Below are positions 21,140 through 30,736 of a stretch of DNA of 64,000 nt, piece after piece. Under the pieces are notes generated by a model. The model did not search any database. It was given only the letters and a program-made list of their open reading frames with translations, and had not been told where the DNA came from. The DNA lies in contig NC_063012.1 of NCBI RefSeq assembly GCF_020509005.1, forward strand, positions 9,052,001 through 9,116,000. Reading direction: 5' to 3'. Numbering within the stretch: the stretch's first letter is position 1; each line of letters starts with the position of its first letter. The stretch is from Fulvia fulva (taxonomy: Eukaryota > Ascomycota > Dothideomycetes > Mycosphaerellales > Mycosphaerellaceae). The translations under genes and the position numbers were made by a program.

Positions 21140-22717
21140 CTACACACCAGCGGCTTGATAAAAGTCACGAATGCCTTGACGCAACCCCTGCTCGTACTCC
21201 CAGACAAACTCACCAGCCTGCCCACTCTCCCGGAGTCGCTTCAGCACCCACAGATCACGCATCCCAATCTTGTCTGCTCCACAAAGATGGTGCTGGCTGC
21301 GCATGCCGAAGAAGACCATCGCATCGCTGAAGCCAACGTCCCATCCCTGCACGAAGCGGTCGTGCTCATACACGCCAGGATGATTCGAATCCCAATATTG
21401 GCAGTGCGAGCCCCACGAACTGCCTCGGAGATAATCTCGCTGAGATTGGGCCTGGCTGATGCGTGTCTGGAGGTCGTGAATTTCTAGGGTGAGTGATGTT
21501 GGAGGAGTGATGGCGTGTTGCTCCGTCATCTGCCTGAAACCCCACTCGCCGCCAGGCATCCAGTCCATCTTGTAGGTCCAGAAGTAGCTGCCCCCTGCTC
21601 GCTGCTGATATCGTTGCGACTGAGCATTGCCGAAGCCACGAACCAGCTGTTCTTTAGGATCGCATCCGCCTTTGGCCCACGAAGCGTCTCCAAGTACGCA
21701 GCTGTATTCACCAACCACAGCCTGAGAAGCGCCTCTATCGACGACACTGCCGCATTTGAGCTCGTTCTCGTGCAGCTTGCTCCCGACTTCCCCGGTGATC
21801 TGCTGCGGTGACTTTTGCTGGTCGCCATCGGAGAAGCACCAGTAAAGATGAGTGTCGATGACTATTGGATTCGCGTGTTTGCTGATCATGGTGTTCTTCC
21901 CCTGTATCGAGCCCGCACACCGTGTAAGATCCCACCCATCAGAAATGTAGATGGGCATGGTGCAATCGATGGTCGAGAGCTCTGTCAGCACATCACAATA
22001 CCATTCGTACATCCCGTTCGCATCCCACTCGGCCTCGTTCACGATCTGGATGCCAGACACTGCTGGCATATCGCGCACTTGTTGGGCGATGAAGCAGAGA
22101 CAGCGAGTGGCGAGACTTTTGCACTTACGCGAATGCCAAAACTCGGCCTTGCCACTGTTCGTGCCCGAGTGATCTCCTCCGTTGGCACCGCCCGGAAGAG
22201 CGTGAAGGTCAATCAAGACACTGATCCCACGAGAGCCGCATCGCTGTATCAAATCTTTGACCGCTTGCCAAGCGTGTTGATACACGGCCCCAACAGCTTG
22301 GAAAGGTGTGTTTTCGCAGCATGCAGGTCCCAAGGTGAAGTATCCGATGGGAAGACGGATGGCGTTGCACTTTCCGACATCACGTAGCCAGTCAAGGTCA
22401 GCATCGCTGGTGTATTCATGCCAGTGTCGTTCGAATCGCTCGCGGGCCTTGTCGATGCCCTCCATCTTTACCCATCCTTCGACGGCAGTCAACTCGCTTG
22501 AGCCCGGGAAACTTTCGTCATGCATACAGCCGGTTAGCCATCGTTCTTGTACGAAGATCGAGCCCAAGTTAGTTCCATGGTGGTATCGATATCTGATGAC
22601 GTCTGCGAGTGTTGGCGGCTGTATCGATGATGGTCCGCCAGCTGTTTGGCTGTGCGATGAGGTGCGCGAGTCGCTGTTGTCTAGGGCAGCTTTTGCTTTG
22701 TTGAGGAACGTCTTCAT
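21140..22717 (-). CDS. glycoside hydrolase family 5, exo-beta-1,3-glucanase-like, intracellular
   Basis: A single-exon 525-residue protein. The N-terminal half carries the GH5 landmarks NAIRLPIGYFTLGP and VLIDLHALPGGANGGDHSG. The acid/base glutamate is in IVNEAEWD (about residue 229) and the nucleophile glutamate in VVGEYSC (about residue 337), followed by FWTYKMD. This is the layout of GH5 subfamily 9-like exo-beta-1,3-glucanases. There is no signal peptide (start MKTFLNKAKAALDNSDS), so a cytosolic role in glucan or glucoside turnover is likely. The C-terminal ~130 residues form an extra helical extension beyond the barrel. Confidence 0.9.
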   Translation of the reverse strand: MKTFLNKAKAALDNSDSRTSSHSQTAGGPSSIQPPTLADVIRYRYHHGTNLGSIFVQERWLTGCMHDESFPGSSELTAVEGWVKMEGIDKARERFERHWHEYTSDADLDWLRDVGKCNAIRLPIGYFTLGPACCENTPFQAVGAVYQHAWQAVKDLIQRCGSRGISVLIDLHALPGGANGGDHSGTNSGKAEFWHSRKCKSLATRCLCFIAQQVRDMPAVSGIQIVNEAEWDANGMYEWYCDVLTELSTIDCTMPIYISDGWDLTRCAGSIQGKNTMISKHANPIVIDTHLYWCFSDGDQQKSPQQITGEVGSKLHENELKCGSVVDRGASQAVVGEYSCVLGDASWAKGGCDPKEQLVRGFGNAQSQRYQQRAGGSYFWTYKMDWMPGGEWGFRQMTEQHAITPPTSLTLEIHDLQTRISQAQSQRDYLRGSSWGSHCQYWDSNHPGVYEHDRFVQGWDVGFSDAMVFFGMRSQHHLCGADKIGMRDLWVLKRLRESGQAGEFVWEYEQGLRQGIRDFYQAAGV

Positions 22718-23175
22718 GTTGACTTGAGGCTTGAGGCTTTTCTAGAGACGTTCAGATACAGAGAAGGTGGAGATGCAGGTCAAGATTGTTAGTGAGGATG
22801 GTAGACCAGGATGGCTGCATTCAACGTGGAGCAACAAAGCGACGCAGGCTGCGTCATTCTAGGAAGCGTCGAGTTCATGGCAAGACTGAGACAGCCGACG
22901 TGAACGATCATCGTTCTTGCAAGATCACGTTGGCGGTCTGGAGCTTGCTGTTTGCTCTTGTCGTGATGGACCGATGGAAAGAGTTGCAGTCGACCTCGAC
23001 GAGCAAAGTAAAAGAAAGTGGGGGGGCATGCGCGAGGTGATCGATCGATCGTTCGTTCGTTCGTAAACTATTCCCTGGTCTTATTCCAATGCACACTGCA
23101 CCGGGGTATATCCGCTCTGATAAACTCTATAGCTGACTGCTGTCATATCCGCTCTCTTGAGGAATTACCACCTTC
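22718..23175. other. intergenic region, GH5 promoter side
   Basis: No gene seen. It contains a short TCGATCGATCGTTCGTTCGTTCG-type simple repeat near 23039-23063. Polarity suggests the promoter of the GH5 gene and the 3' flank of the next gene. Confidence 0.5.
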
Positions 23176-24394
23176 TTACTCGTTGCCCACCCAGGCATAC
23201 GCCACTCCGGTCAGGCCGGCAGCGGCGGCCCACACACCAGCCCATCCAAGGGAACCGACGAGTTCCGTGCCCTCGATCGTGAAGTAAGTGCGAACAAAGG
23301 TGTTTAGGAATGAGCATGCAGCCAGGATCGCAGTGCGCTTTGCCAGGATCTCTGCTCTCCGCGTGAAGACAGTGCTATCAAGACGAAAGTTATGGAGGAT
23401 AGTCGCCACGAAACCGCTCTGCACGGTGTCGAAAGGCGCCACAGCTGAATCGGTAATGCCAGGGTTGCCGTGAGAGCCAATGGCTGGCACGAAGACGAAC
23501 TGAGTCGCTGCGTAGCCCAATGGCGCAAACAAGCCAACCAGAGTCCAGATGGCAGTGGTATGCGCCTTCTCAAGACTTCTAACTCCATCAAAGTGGAGAA
23601 CAATGTATACTGGAAGCCAGGTTACAAAGCTTCCATAGACTACCAGCGAGTATATCGACGAGCCGAACAGCGCCGTCAAGTATTGGGTGCCCTTGTCTTG
23701 CGCGACGCGTTGGTTGTCGGTCCTAGGACCGGAAGTGTCATGACCATGATTGAGAGTGCGGAACAGCCAGAAGGGCAACGCGATCGTGACAATGTCGATG
23801 AGGAGCGGAATGATGGTCGCGAAGAAGTCGATGCCGTAGAAGGTGTTGAGCAGGAAGTAGTGGGGCACGTTGTTGAGCAGCGTGAGGTAGGCGAGATCCA
23901 GGTCTAGGAATCGAGTCAGCGGCGGCGAAAGGCAAGATGAAGCTTTGGAGTCCACAGAGGGTTGTTGTCGTGTACTTACAGTCGTAGCACGCGTACCATG
24001 CGATGCTAAGCTCCGAAAGCTTCCACAAGACCATTGCCCCGATGTGCCATGCCGACGTCAGGTCGCGACTGACCGCGGCCAGCTCTGGTCCAGCGAAGCC
24101 CGACACGCCGGAGTACAGTATCGAGCTGAGGCTGAGAGACGTCAACGCGACGAGTGGGAGTCGCAATGCTGATGGGATCTTTTGCGCCGGCGCGCGCACG
24201 CGCACGGTGTCGTCTGCTGCTGGAGCCATGGCGGGCTGTATATTGGAGTCGCGGGTGGGGAGGCCGTTGATAGCTGCAGAGTTGCGCGTCTTCGCGTCGG
24301 CGCGGTGATGGTCGTCCGGTTGTACAGCAAGTATCGGCACGTGAGATGCCATAGATCGAGTGTTCCAAGTTGTGTTTGTTTTGCACACTAACAT
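23176..24394 (-). CDS. polytopic membrane protein, conserved hypothetical
   Basis: Two exons, 23980-24394 and 23176-23903, joined across a 76-bp intron (GTAAGT..CTGAC..TAG). The product is 380 residues. After a polar N-terminus there are about seven or eight hydrophobic segments, e.g. LPLVALTSLSLSSILYSGV, FFATIIPLLIDIVTIALPFWL, SIYSLVVYGSFVTWLPVYIVL, WTLVGLFAPLGYAATQFVFV and GWAGVWAAAAGLTGVAYAWV. Internal ATGs at 24352 and 24229 are also in frame. The last has the best context (CCCGCCATGG) and would give 325 residues starting just before the first membrane helix. No enzyme or transporter motif is recognised. It resembles conserved dothideomycete membrane proteins of unknown role. Confidence 0.8.
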
Positions 24395-24684
24395 GCCGAA
24401 ACCTTAACGCGAAAGGACAGCGGTCCGAGCGTTCACTGCATACCTAGGCACGTCATCTCCCATCTTCCATCCGCACATCACCTACCTATCCAGATCTGGG
24501 CCAATCAATGCTTGTATCGTCCGCATTTACTGCTCTGCTAACACCGATGCAGCGTTCAGGTGTCTCGCAACTTCGTGCTGAACAGGGATGCTTTTTGGGC
24601 GTCTGCATGAGGGAAGTTTGCTCAGCCTGAGAGCGGCAATTATTGAGGTAGGTCGGATCTTCGTAGATATATCAGTTGCTCCCG

Positions 24685-26403
24685 ATGCGTGATGCTACAG
24701 TTGACCTCAAGGGCCGCAGCAGCACTGCAGCCACCAAGCCTCTCAAACACTTCGACTCCTGTCGTTCAAGGCTGGCTCCTACGATGGAAAGGAAACGGCA
24801 ATACTCTCTCATCTCGAACAACCATCATTCACACCCAGAGAGCACTTCGGCGTCACTCTCAGCTTCACCACCGCCCTCACATGCTGTTCTATCATTCCGG
24901 CACTCTTCACCATATGCAACAGCGCTTACAATAGCGCCGCGTTGGTACTTTGACGACGAGCCGATGCACAACTGCCCTTTCCACATTGCGACTTGCCAAG
25001 GCTGCAATGGCACAATCGAAGATGACCGACTCGAAGATGAGGATGACACGCAATCGAACCCTTCTGGGCTGTCCTCCGTGCCCGAAGACCTCTTCTCCAG
25101 ACCGCGATCAATGACTCCGTCGTCCAGCGTATCGTCTTTCCACAGCCCTGAAGCTACACGGATGCAACTTAAAGAAGAGTTCCTCAAGCTGTACTTTCCC
25201 GCTGGCATATCCGGTCATGACACCGACTTCATGTACTCAAAATTTCTGGCGCGAGAGGCCCTGGACGGAATGGGCACCACAATGAATGCAGCAATCGATG
25301 CTTTATCCCTCGCCCAGCTGGGAACGGCGCATGCTGATAAGCGCCTGATACGTGAAGCTCAAACGCAGTATCAAGTGGCCGTCGCAAACGTCAATGCAGA
25401 TCTCGCACAAGCCAATGCTAAGCAGGACGATGGTCTCCTGGGTGCTAGGTATCTGCTTGGGGTTTGCCAGATACACAGCCCGCTCTCAGCATTTCGAAGC
25501 AAAGAGTTACATCTGAACGAACATCTTGCCGCCCTCCGAGAATTGCTGCTTGCTAGAGGACCGAACAGCCAGTACTCGAGATTGGCGCAGCTTCTCCTGT
25601 ACAACTTCCGTCACGTATCTGGAATCATCGGCCATGCTGAGCGGAAAAGAGTTGAACTTGCGGGTCCTGCTTGGAAGCGCTGTTCGGCGATAACCGATGG
25701 CATCATGGCTTCTCTCAGTGAGCACCTCATCAGTGTGCCTGGTGTCCTCGAGAAAGCCGACCGAGCAATGCAGCGGCCACACCGAGAACTTGGTGAGCTA
25801 TTTGCAGTACTCACTGAGCTTGCAACAATGGAGCGCAACACACAAGCATGGCTTCTTCATTGGTACTCATCCTTCGATGCAATGCCTTACTGGCAAAATA
25901 GTGTGGAATATTATACACATTTTGAGCGATCCACCAAAGGCGCACCCGCAGTCTTCAGCAAAACGCTACGATTCCCGTCATTTTCGCACGCAAGCGCACA
26001 TGTCACATACTGGATTTGCCTCCTACAAATAAAACAAACCATGCTCGAGATCAACCGACTCTTCGGCCCACCCATATTGCCAAAGTCAGAAGACACCCTA
26101 ATCGCAGAAGCGACAGAATGCGCCGACAGACTGTGTGAGAGCTTGGCGTGGATAACACAACCCAAATATGGTTGGTGCGGTGCTCTACGATCAGTTGGAC
26201 CTCTCCACTATGCTGAGAAATGGTACGCAAGCCAGATGGATATACAAAAGACAGCCTGGTGCCAGAAAGTTGGCGCGAGTATCCAGAAAACAAATAACAT
26301 TTGTGTCCACCACAAAGGCGGTCAAAATCTACACGACGTCGGTGATGAGCTCGATAGGCTCCTGGACGCAGATACCGAGGACAAGCGATATCTTCCCTGC
26401 TGA
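24685..26403 (+). CDS. fungal transcription factor domain protein lacking a zinc cluster
   Basis: A 572-residue protein from the first ATG at 24685; MERKRQYSL at 24784 is an alternative start. A Ser/His/Pro-rich N-terminus is followed by a Cys-containing segment (HNCPFHIATCQGC), an acidic stretch and Ser-rich linker. From about residue 160 there is an all-helical domain (LKLYFPAGISGHDTDFMYSKFLAREAL onward) resembling the fungal-specific transcription factor region of C6 proteins, ending in GVGDELDRLL-like sequence. No Zn2Cys6 pattern (CX2CX6C..) occurs anywhere in the protein, and only 290 bp separate it from the upstream gene. It may be a partner or truncated relative of a C6 regulator. The family assignment is inference. 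Confidence 0.8.
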   Translation: MRDATVDLKGRSSTAATKPLKHFDSCRSRLAPTMERKRQYSLISNNHHSHPESTSASLSASPPPSHAVLSFRHSSPYATALTIAPRWYFDDEPMHNCPFHIATCQGCNGTIEDDRLEDEDDTQSNPSGLSSVPEDLFSRPRSMTPSSSVSSFHSPEATRMQLKEEFLKLYFPAGISGHDTDFMYSKFLAREALDGMGTTMNAAIDALSLAQLGTAHADKRLIREAQTQYQVAVANVNADLAQANAKQDDGLLGARYLLGVCQIHSPLSAFRSKELHLNEHLAALRELLLARGPNSQYSRLAQLLLYNFRHVSGIIGHAERKRVELAGPAWKRCSAITDGIMASLSEHLISVPGVLEKADRAMQRPHRELGELFAVLTELATMERNTQAWLLHWYSSFDAMPYWQNSVEYYTHFERSTKGAPAVFSKTLRFPSFSHASAHVTYWICLLQIKQTMLEINRLFGPPILPKSEDTLIAEATECADRLCESLAWITQPKYGWCGALRSVGPLHYAEKWYASQMDIQKTAWCQKVGASIQKTNNICVHHKGGQNLHDVGDELDRLLDADTEDKRYLPC

Positions 26404-28082
26404 GGGGCCTAGTGAACAGTATCACCGACCCTATCGAATGTCGATCTTTGGAAGGAAGCAGCCCTGCATGCAGGTTTGGTGGGCCCATCCATCTCGGCAA
26501 TTGCAGGAACGACATAGCCCTATGGTACCACGCCTTTGGCTGAGAGTAACACGTCCCGTAGAGCAGAGGTAGTTCATCCTTCGATGCTATTTTCAAAGAG
26601 CATGCAGAAGGCACCTGCTGGCGTGTATGACAATATAGCAATGTTGACGCGCGCTGGTCATTGGGGATGAAGTGTTGGTTGAGCTTAGCGTGGAGCTGTG
26701 GAAGTAGTGCGAAAGATGCTCATGGTTGATGACTTATGCATTGAAGATAGAACTCAATACCTCGCTGTCCTGGCACAGGCGTTTTTGTATGCCACCTCCT
26801 ACCGGGTACTCCCCGACACATCGAACATGATCAACCTTCTAGAAAGAAGTCCCACGCCGATTACACGTTCGGCTCTCTGTCGATGCCCAGGCCCGTTGAG
26901 CGCTAGTAGCAGTTCCCTCAATGGACCGTGAGCGCTACAAGAAAGGATACCGCTCAGTGGTCGAGACGGTATCGCGACTAACCAGCGCCCGCAAAATTGA
27001 CGCACGGCGGATAGGATGGAGACTGGGTACCGATTCTGCGGTCGCTGCAATGTTATTGCCCGTCTTGGATAACGTCTTAGTGTACAAAATGTACGTTAGT
27101 CCTTGGTGTAGTGTTGTGACAGAACCGCGTGGATCGTTGGAGGTTGAAGTGGTACGACTAAGGAGTGATGATCCTGGTCACACTCGCCGCAGCGCAGATG
27201 TGCGAGGGGGCCGTCACTCTTTGGATGTCCGAGATATGAATGCGTTACGCTGTGTGAGGCGCAGAGCTCAGCCTCGGATCATCTGTTGAGCTCAGAGCCT
27301 GGATGTAATGTAGGTTAATGGTATCCATACTACTACCATTCTGTCTCGATAGGGACGATGCGTCTTGCTAATGCATCGTGACATCGGAGCGTCTCAACGG
27401 CATTTGCGATGGGCATGCTGGCATTATCAGACGGAGTGTACAAGCTCTTTCAGCACAACTCATGATCTTAAACGAGAGCATATATTGATGGCGCAAGAAA
27501 GAAGACGTCTCTTCGGTTCTTGCACGTTTTCCAGCTTCCTCCGCACTTTCTCCAGACCACAGATCCATTTACGATCCGGGCTTTGGCGCTACGTTTCACA
27601 TGTGTGGCGGAGCACCAACGGCGTCAGGGACGAGGTGCACACGCATTGGCGTCTCACTTTGCGGGCGATGATCGACGCCGCGCCCTGGGCGAGTACGCAG
27701 TCTGCAGACCAGGAACAGTCTCCTGTTATTGCGAGAACTTGACATGATCCATACATTACATCTTCCTTTCGCGCATTCATTCATTGACAACGACTGACGC
27801 GATCGCGGGGCGCAGTTTGGGTACCGAAACAGCACAGCCCGTGATTACACGAAGCGCGAGAGGCTGGTCCAGGCGCGTGCGTGGCAAACACTCGAGCATT
27901 GTGGGCGCGGGCAGGAGTAAGACATAAGCAGGAAGCCAAGGTCAGGACACATATCGTAAGCTTTTTGGGAGCAAACCGCGATTCGACTACTACATGCGAC
28001 GACTTTTCGAAGTCCACGACATCGGACCGGCCACGAGGCACGACGACTCCCAAGCACGGGCGTGCGAACGATACCCTTCATA
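26404..28082. other. intergenic region, no gene supported
   Basis: About 1.7 kb with scattered short frames on both strands. None shows codon-like composition with plausible start or splice sites. It carries the 3' flank of the transcription-factor-like gene and the promoter of the 28083 gene. Confidence 0.5.
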
Positions 28083-29228
28083 ATGCCGAGTATACTATCG
28101 CAGCGCGATATAGGATCTTCACTCGCTGGCGTCAAGGATACCTTTTCAGGATGGGACAGCTGCATGAGCAAGGCATATTGCAAGTGGCCTGTGATAATAG
28201 GCATAATCATAGGGTCCTTGATCATCCTATCGCTCGTATGGTGTTGCGCAAGGTGCATATGCTGCGGTGCTGAATGCTGTTGTGGCTGTCTTGCGTGCTG
28301 CAATGTATGCTGCCCCTCACCTAGAGGCGGACGTTCAGGCAGGAACGAGGGCTACCAGCAAGCACCCCCTACACCCTATCACAACCAATACCACCAGCCT
28401 CCGCCGCCAATGTATACCAGTGGAGCGGCAGGCTACAGGAGCGCAACTGTACCGCAGACAGCGACGTTCGATACGCCTTCGAAGAGCGCGAACTTTAACG
28501 AAGATGCACTTCCTGCGATGCCAAGTTGGGACAATGCAACGAGTAGGAAAGTAGAACAACCTTATGAGGATGTCGAGATGGAGAAGTTCGATCAACGAGG
28601 GACAAGTCCGAATCCAGGATCACAGATGCTATACCAAAATCCAGAGCCCGCATATGCTGGACAGCAGGACAATCTACTGTCCAGGCAGGAGACCGGACGG
28701 TACTCTGACGGAAACAGCACACACCATGTCGCAGCTTCGCACTCCGGAGGCATTGGCACGATGACTGCCGCAGCGCAGCCATATCATGATTACCAGCAGC
28801 AGCGGCAGCTCTCCCCCTCGCCATATGAGTCGCAGAGTCAGAATCGTGGCCCGGCTTCCCCATCGCCATATGGATCCTATGACCAAAGTCGTGGACTAAC
28901 CTCACCTTCTGCGTACAGCTCGCAGAACGAGATCCGAGGACCTGCTGCACCTTCTCCGTACTCGCCAGCATTACGAACTCCAGTCTCGCCACATGAGACC
29001 ACTCACACTCCTCATGCTGATTCGAGCGCGAACTATTTTGGGGGTGGGCAGCGAGGAGGTGGTGGCTACGAGGCAAGCATTCCTCCGAGCTATCACATTG
29101 CGCCGCCTAGTGATATAGTCTCGCCTGTGAGTCCGCAAGCCAGCTACCCCGGACAACAACAATATCAGGCATATGGAGCCTCGAATACTGGAAGGCAGGC
29201 CGCTCCAGGGTCATGGAGGGAAGTTTAA
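28083..29228 (+). CDS. Cys-rich single-pass membrane protein with Pro/Gln/Ser-rich tail (fibroin-3-related type)
   Basis: A 381-residue protein starting MPSILSQRDIGSSL at the ATG 28083; the frame extends upstream only with a GTG. Residues ~37-56 form one transmembrane helix (WPVIIGIIIGSLIILSLVWC), followed at once by a dense cysteine cluster (CCARCICCGAECCCGCLACC). This suggests palmitoylation or metal binding at the membrane surface. The rest is disordered, with PSPY(E/G)SQ-type imperfect repeats near 245-300. The N-terminal ~75 residues are the conserved part in proteins annotated as fibroin-3-related in ascomycetes. The molecular role is unknown. Confidence 0.88.
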   Translation: MPSILSQRDIGSSLAGVKDTFSGWDSCMSKAYCKWPVIIGIIIGSLIILSLVWCCARCICCGAECCCGCLACCNVCCPSPRGGRSGRNEGYQQAPPTPYHNQYHQPPPPMYTSGAAGYRSATVPQTATFDTPSKSANFNEDALPAMPSWDNATSRKVEQPYEDVEMEKFDQRGTSPNPGSQMLYQNPEPAYAGQQDNLLSRQETGRYSDGNSTHHVAASHSGGIGTMTAAAQPYHDYQQQRQLSPSPYESQSQNRGPASPSPYGSYDQSRGLTSPSAYSSQNEIRGPAAPSPYSPALRTPVSPHETTHTPHADSSANYFGGGQRGGGGYEASIPPSYHIAPPSDIVSPVSPQASYPGQQQYQAYGASNTGRQAAPGSWREV

Positions 29229-30230
29229 GTTTCGAAGTCGTGTAGCGCTGCGTATCCGGTGCGCCACCCCACAAGCGGTTTCATGCCTACGGAGAGACGA
29301 TTCAGAGCTTCAGATCCTGCTTCGAGGCTATTGGCTTGGAGACGATACAATCTAGCACATGTACGTTGTATGTCTCACATGAAAGTGGTCCTTTTCTGCA
29401 ATGTAAATGTCGCCGCGCGGTCGTGTTCGGAATTCGGCAAGCGGGTTCGAGAGGCATTCGTGCTCTGACACGTCTGACTGGACATGAAATGTGAGAAATT
29501 ATCTTTCGTCCATGTTCTGTCTCAGATCAAAGATGGAGCGGATTGAGGATCCAGATGTCATACTCGGCAGATTGTGGATCGTCGCAACAGAATTACCTTC
29601 GATGCATCGCCTCGCGTAAGTACTGTCGAGATGCGCTGGACAGCCATTGGATCCAAGATGTGAGAAATTAGCATTCGTGCCTGCCGTGTCTCAGTCGGGT
29701 GGCAAACAGTCTCCATAGTTGACTCGCCTCAGGGTGGACAAGATGATCAAGCCTCCGACTCTGCTCTGACTTCACTCCTTCAGACACATCTTCAGATTCT
29801 TCACAGAGCCGCGACAGTGACGTAGTAATGCAGCTTTTTGTTCGCCGTAAAAGCGCCGTGGCTAGCCGGGATTGACAGTGGAGTCGGCGGCTTCGAAACA
29901 AGCAGACACGTCGAGATCGAAGCAGCTGGACTTCGTTGTTGTGAAGATGAACAAGCAACACGTGCAGCTGTATATGGTCATGTGGGAGTGTAACAAAGGC
30001 ATTGCAGTCGGGCCGAAGAAGGATGAATGCTCGCGTGGTCGTGCATGGGACAACGGCCAGAAGCCGGGTCGAATTGCGGGGGAGCTTCTTCTTGGAGTGA
30101 GCGAGGTCGATCTGCTCAAAGTCGTGCAACCACCGCGCACGTTCAGCTGTAAATCGCACGACACACCAATTGCTATAGAGCTGCTCCATCGTCGCCGCGA
30201 CTCTCCGACTTTGCTCCAGACGCTTGCTGT

Positions 30231-30264
30231 CACTGCCACTGCCACTGCCACTGCCACTGCCACT
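30231..30264 (+). repeat. (CACTGC)5.7 hexanucleotide repeat
   Basis: A perfect six-base tandem array directly upstream of the glucokinase leader. It is a candidate length-variable microsatellite. Confidence 0.95.
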
Positions 30265-30305
30265 TTGTTGTTTCTTGCTCGTCGTTCTTGACAGCTCCGC
30301 CGAAA

Positions 30306-30337
30306 CATCAGCCATCAGCCATCAGCCATCAGCCATC
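30306..30337 (+). repeat. (CATCAGC)4.6 heptanucleotide repeat
   Basis: A perfect seven-base tandem array in the glucokinase leader, 400 bp upstream of the ATG. Confidence 0.95.
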
Positions 30338-30736
30338 CTGGCACCGAGCAGACACCACCGCTCCCACAGCCTACCGACCCAGCCCAGAGAGGCCACACTC
30401 GCCCGTCTCAAGCTCGCCAGCAACGTCCCTGACCTCAAGGAAGAAGACGAAGAGCTTCCCTTCTTACGCGACCTTCGAGGGAGCAAGTCGATCTACAGCA
30501 GACTTCGAGGACGAGCTGCCGAGCCAACAGGTCTTGTCACTCTCATCGTCTTGGTATTGCTAGTGCTCTTACAGTTCATCCTCCCGGTCCCCTACAGCTC
30601 GCTATTCTCTCTGCGATCCCGCTACCCACCGCTCCCACCGCCGTCTTGTCCATCGCCGAACCCCTTCGTCTCAGAGCTGTACTGCCGAGCTCCACCGCAC
30701 ATACCCGGAAGCTTGTACAACCCGAGTCCGCGCAGC

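Larger units (their letters stand above)
29229..30736. other. intergenic region with glucokinase promoter and long ATG-free leader
   Basis: No supported gene. From about 30,048 to 30,736 there is no ATG in any plus-strand frame. Two short tandem repeats lie at 30231-30264 and 30306-30337. A minus-strand frame (29668-30315) overlaps the leader and is judged doubtful because its Ser-Gly run is simply the antisense of the hexanucleotide repeat. Confidence 0.6.

Noticed and set aside
29668..30315. Minus-strand 215-codon frame with a Ser-Gly run, ATG at 30315
   Set aside because: It is antisense to the glucokinase leader, its (SG)n run is the complement of the CACTGC microsatellite, and the rest has no domain-like pattern.
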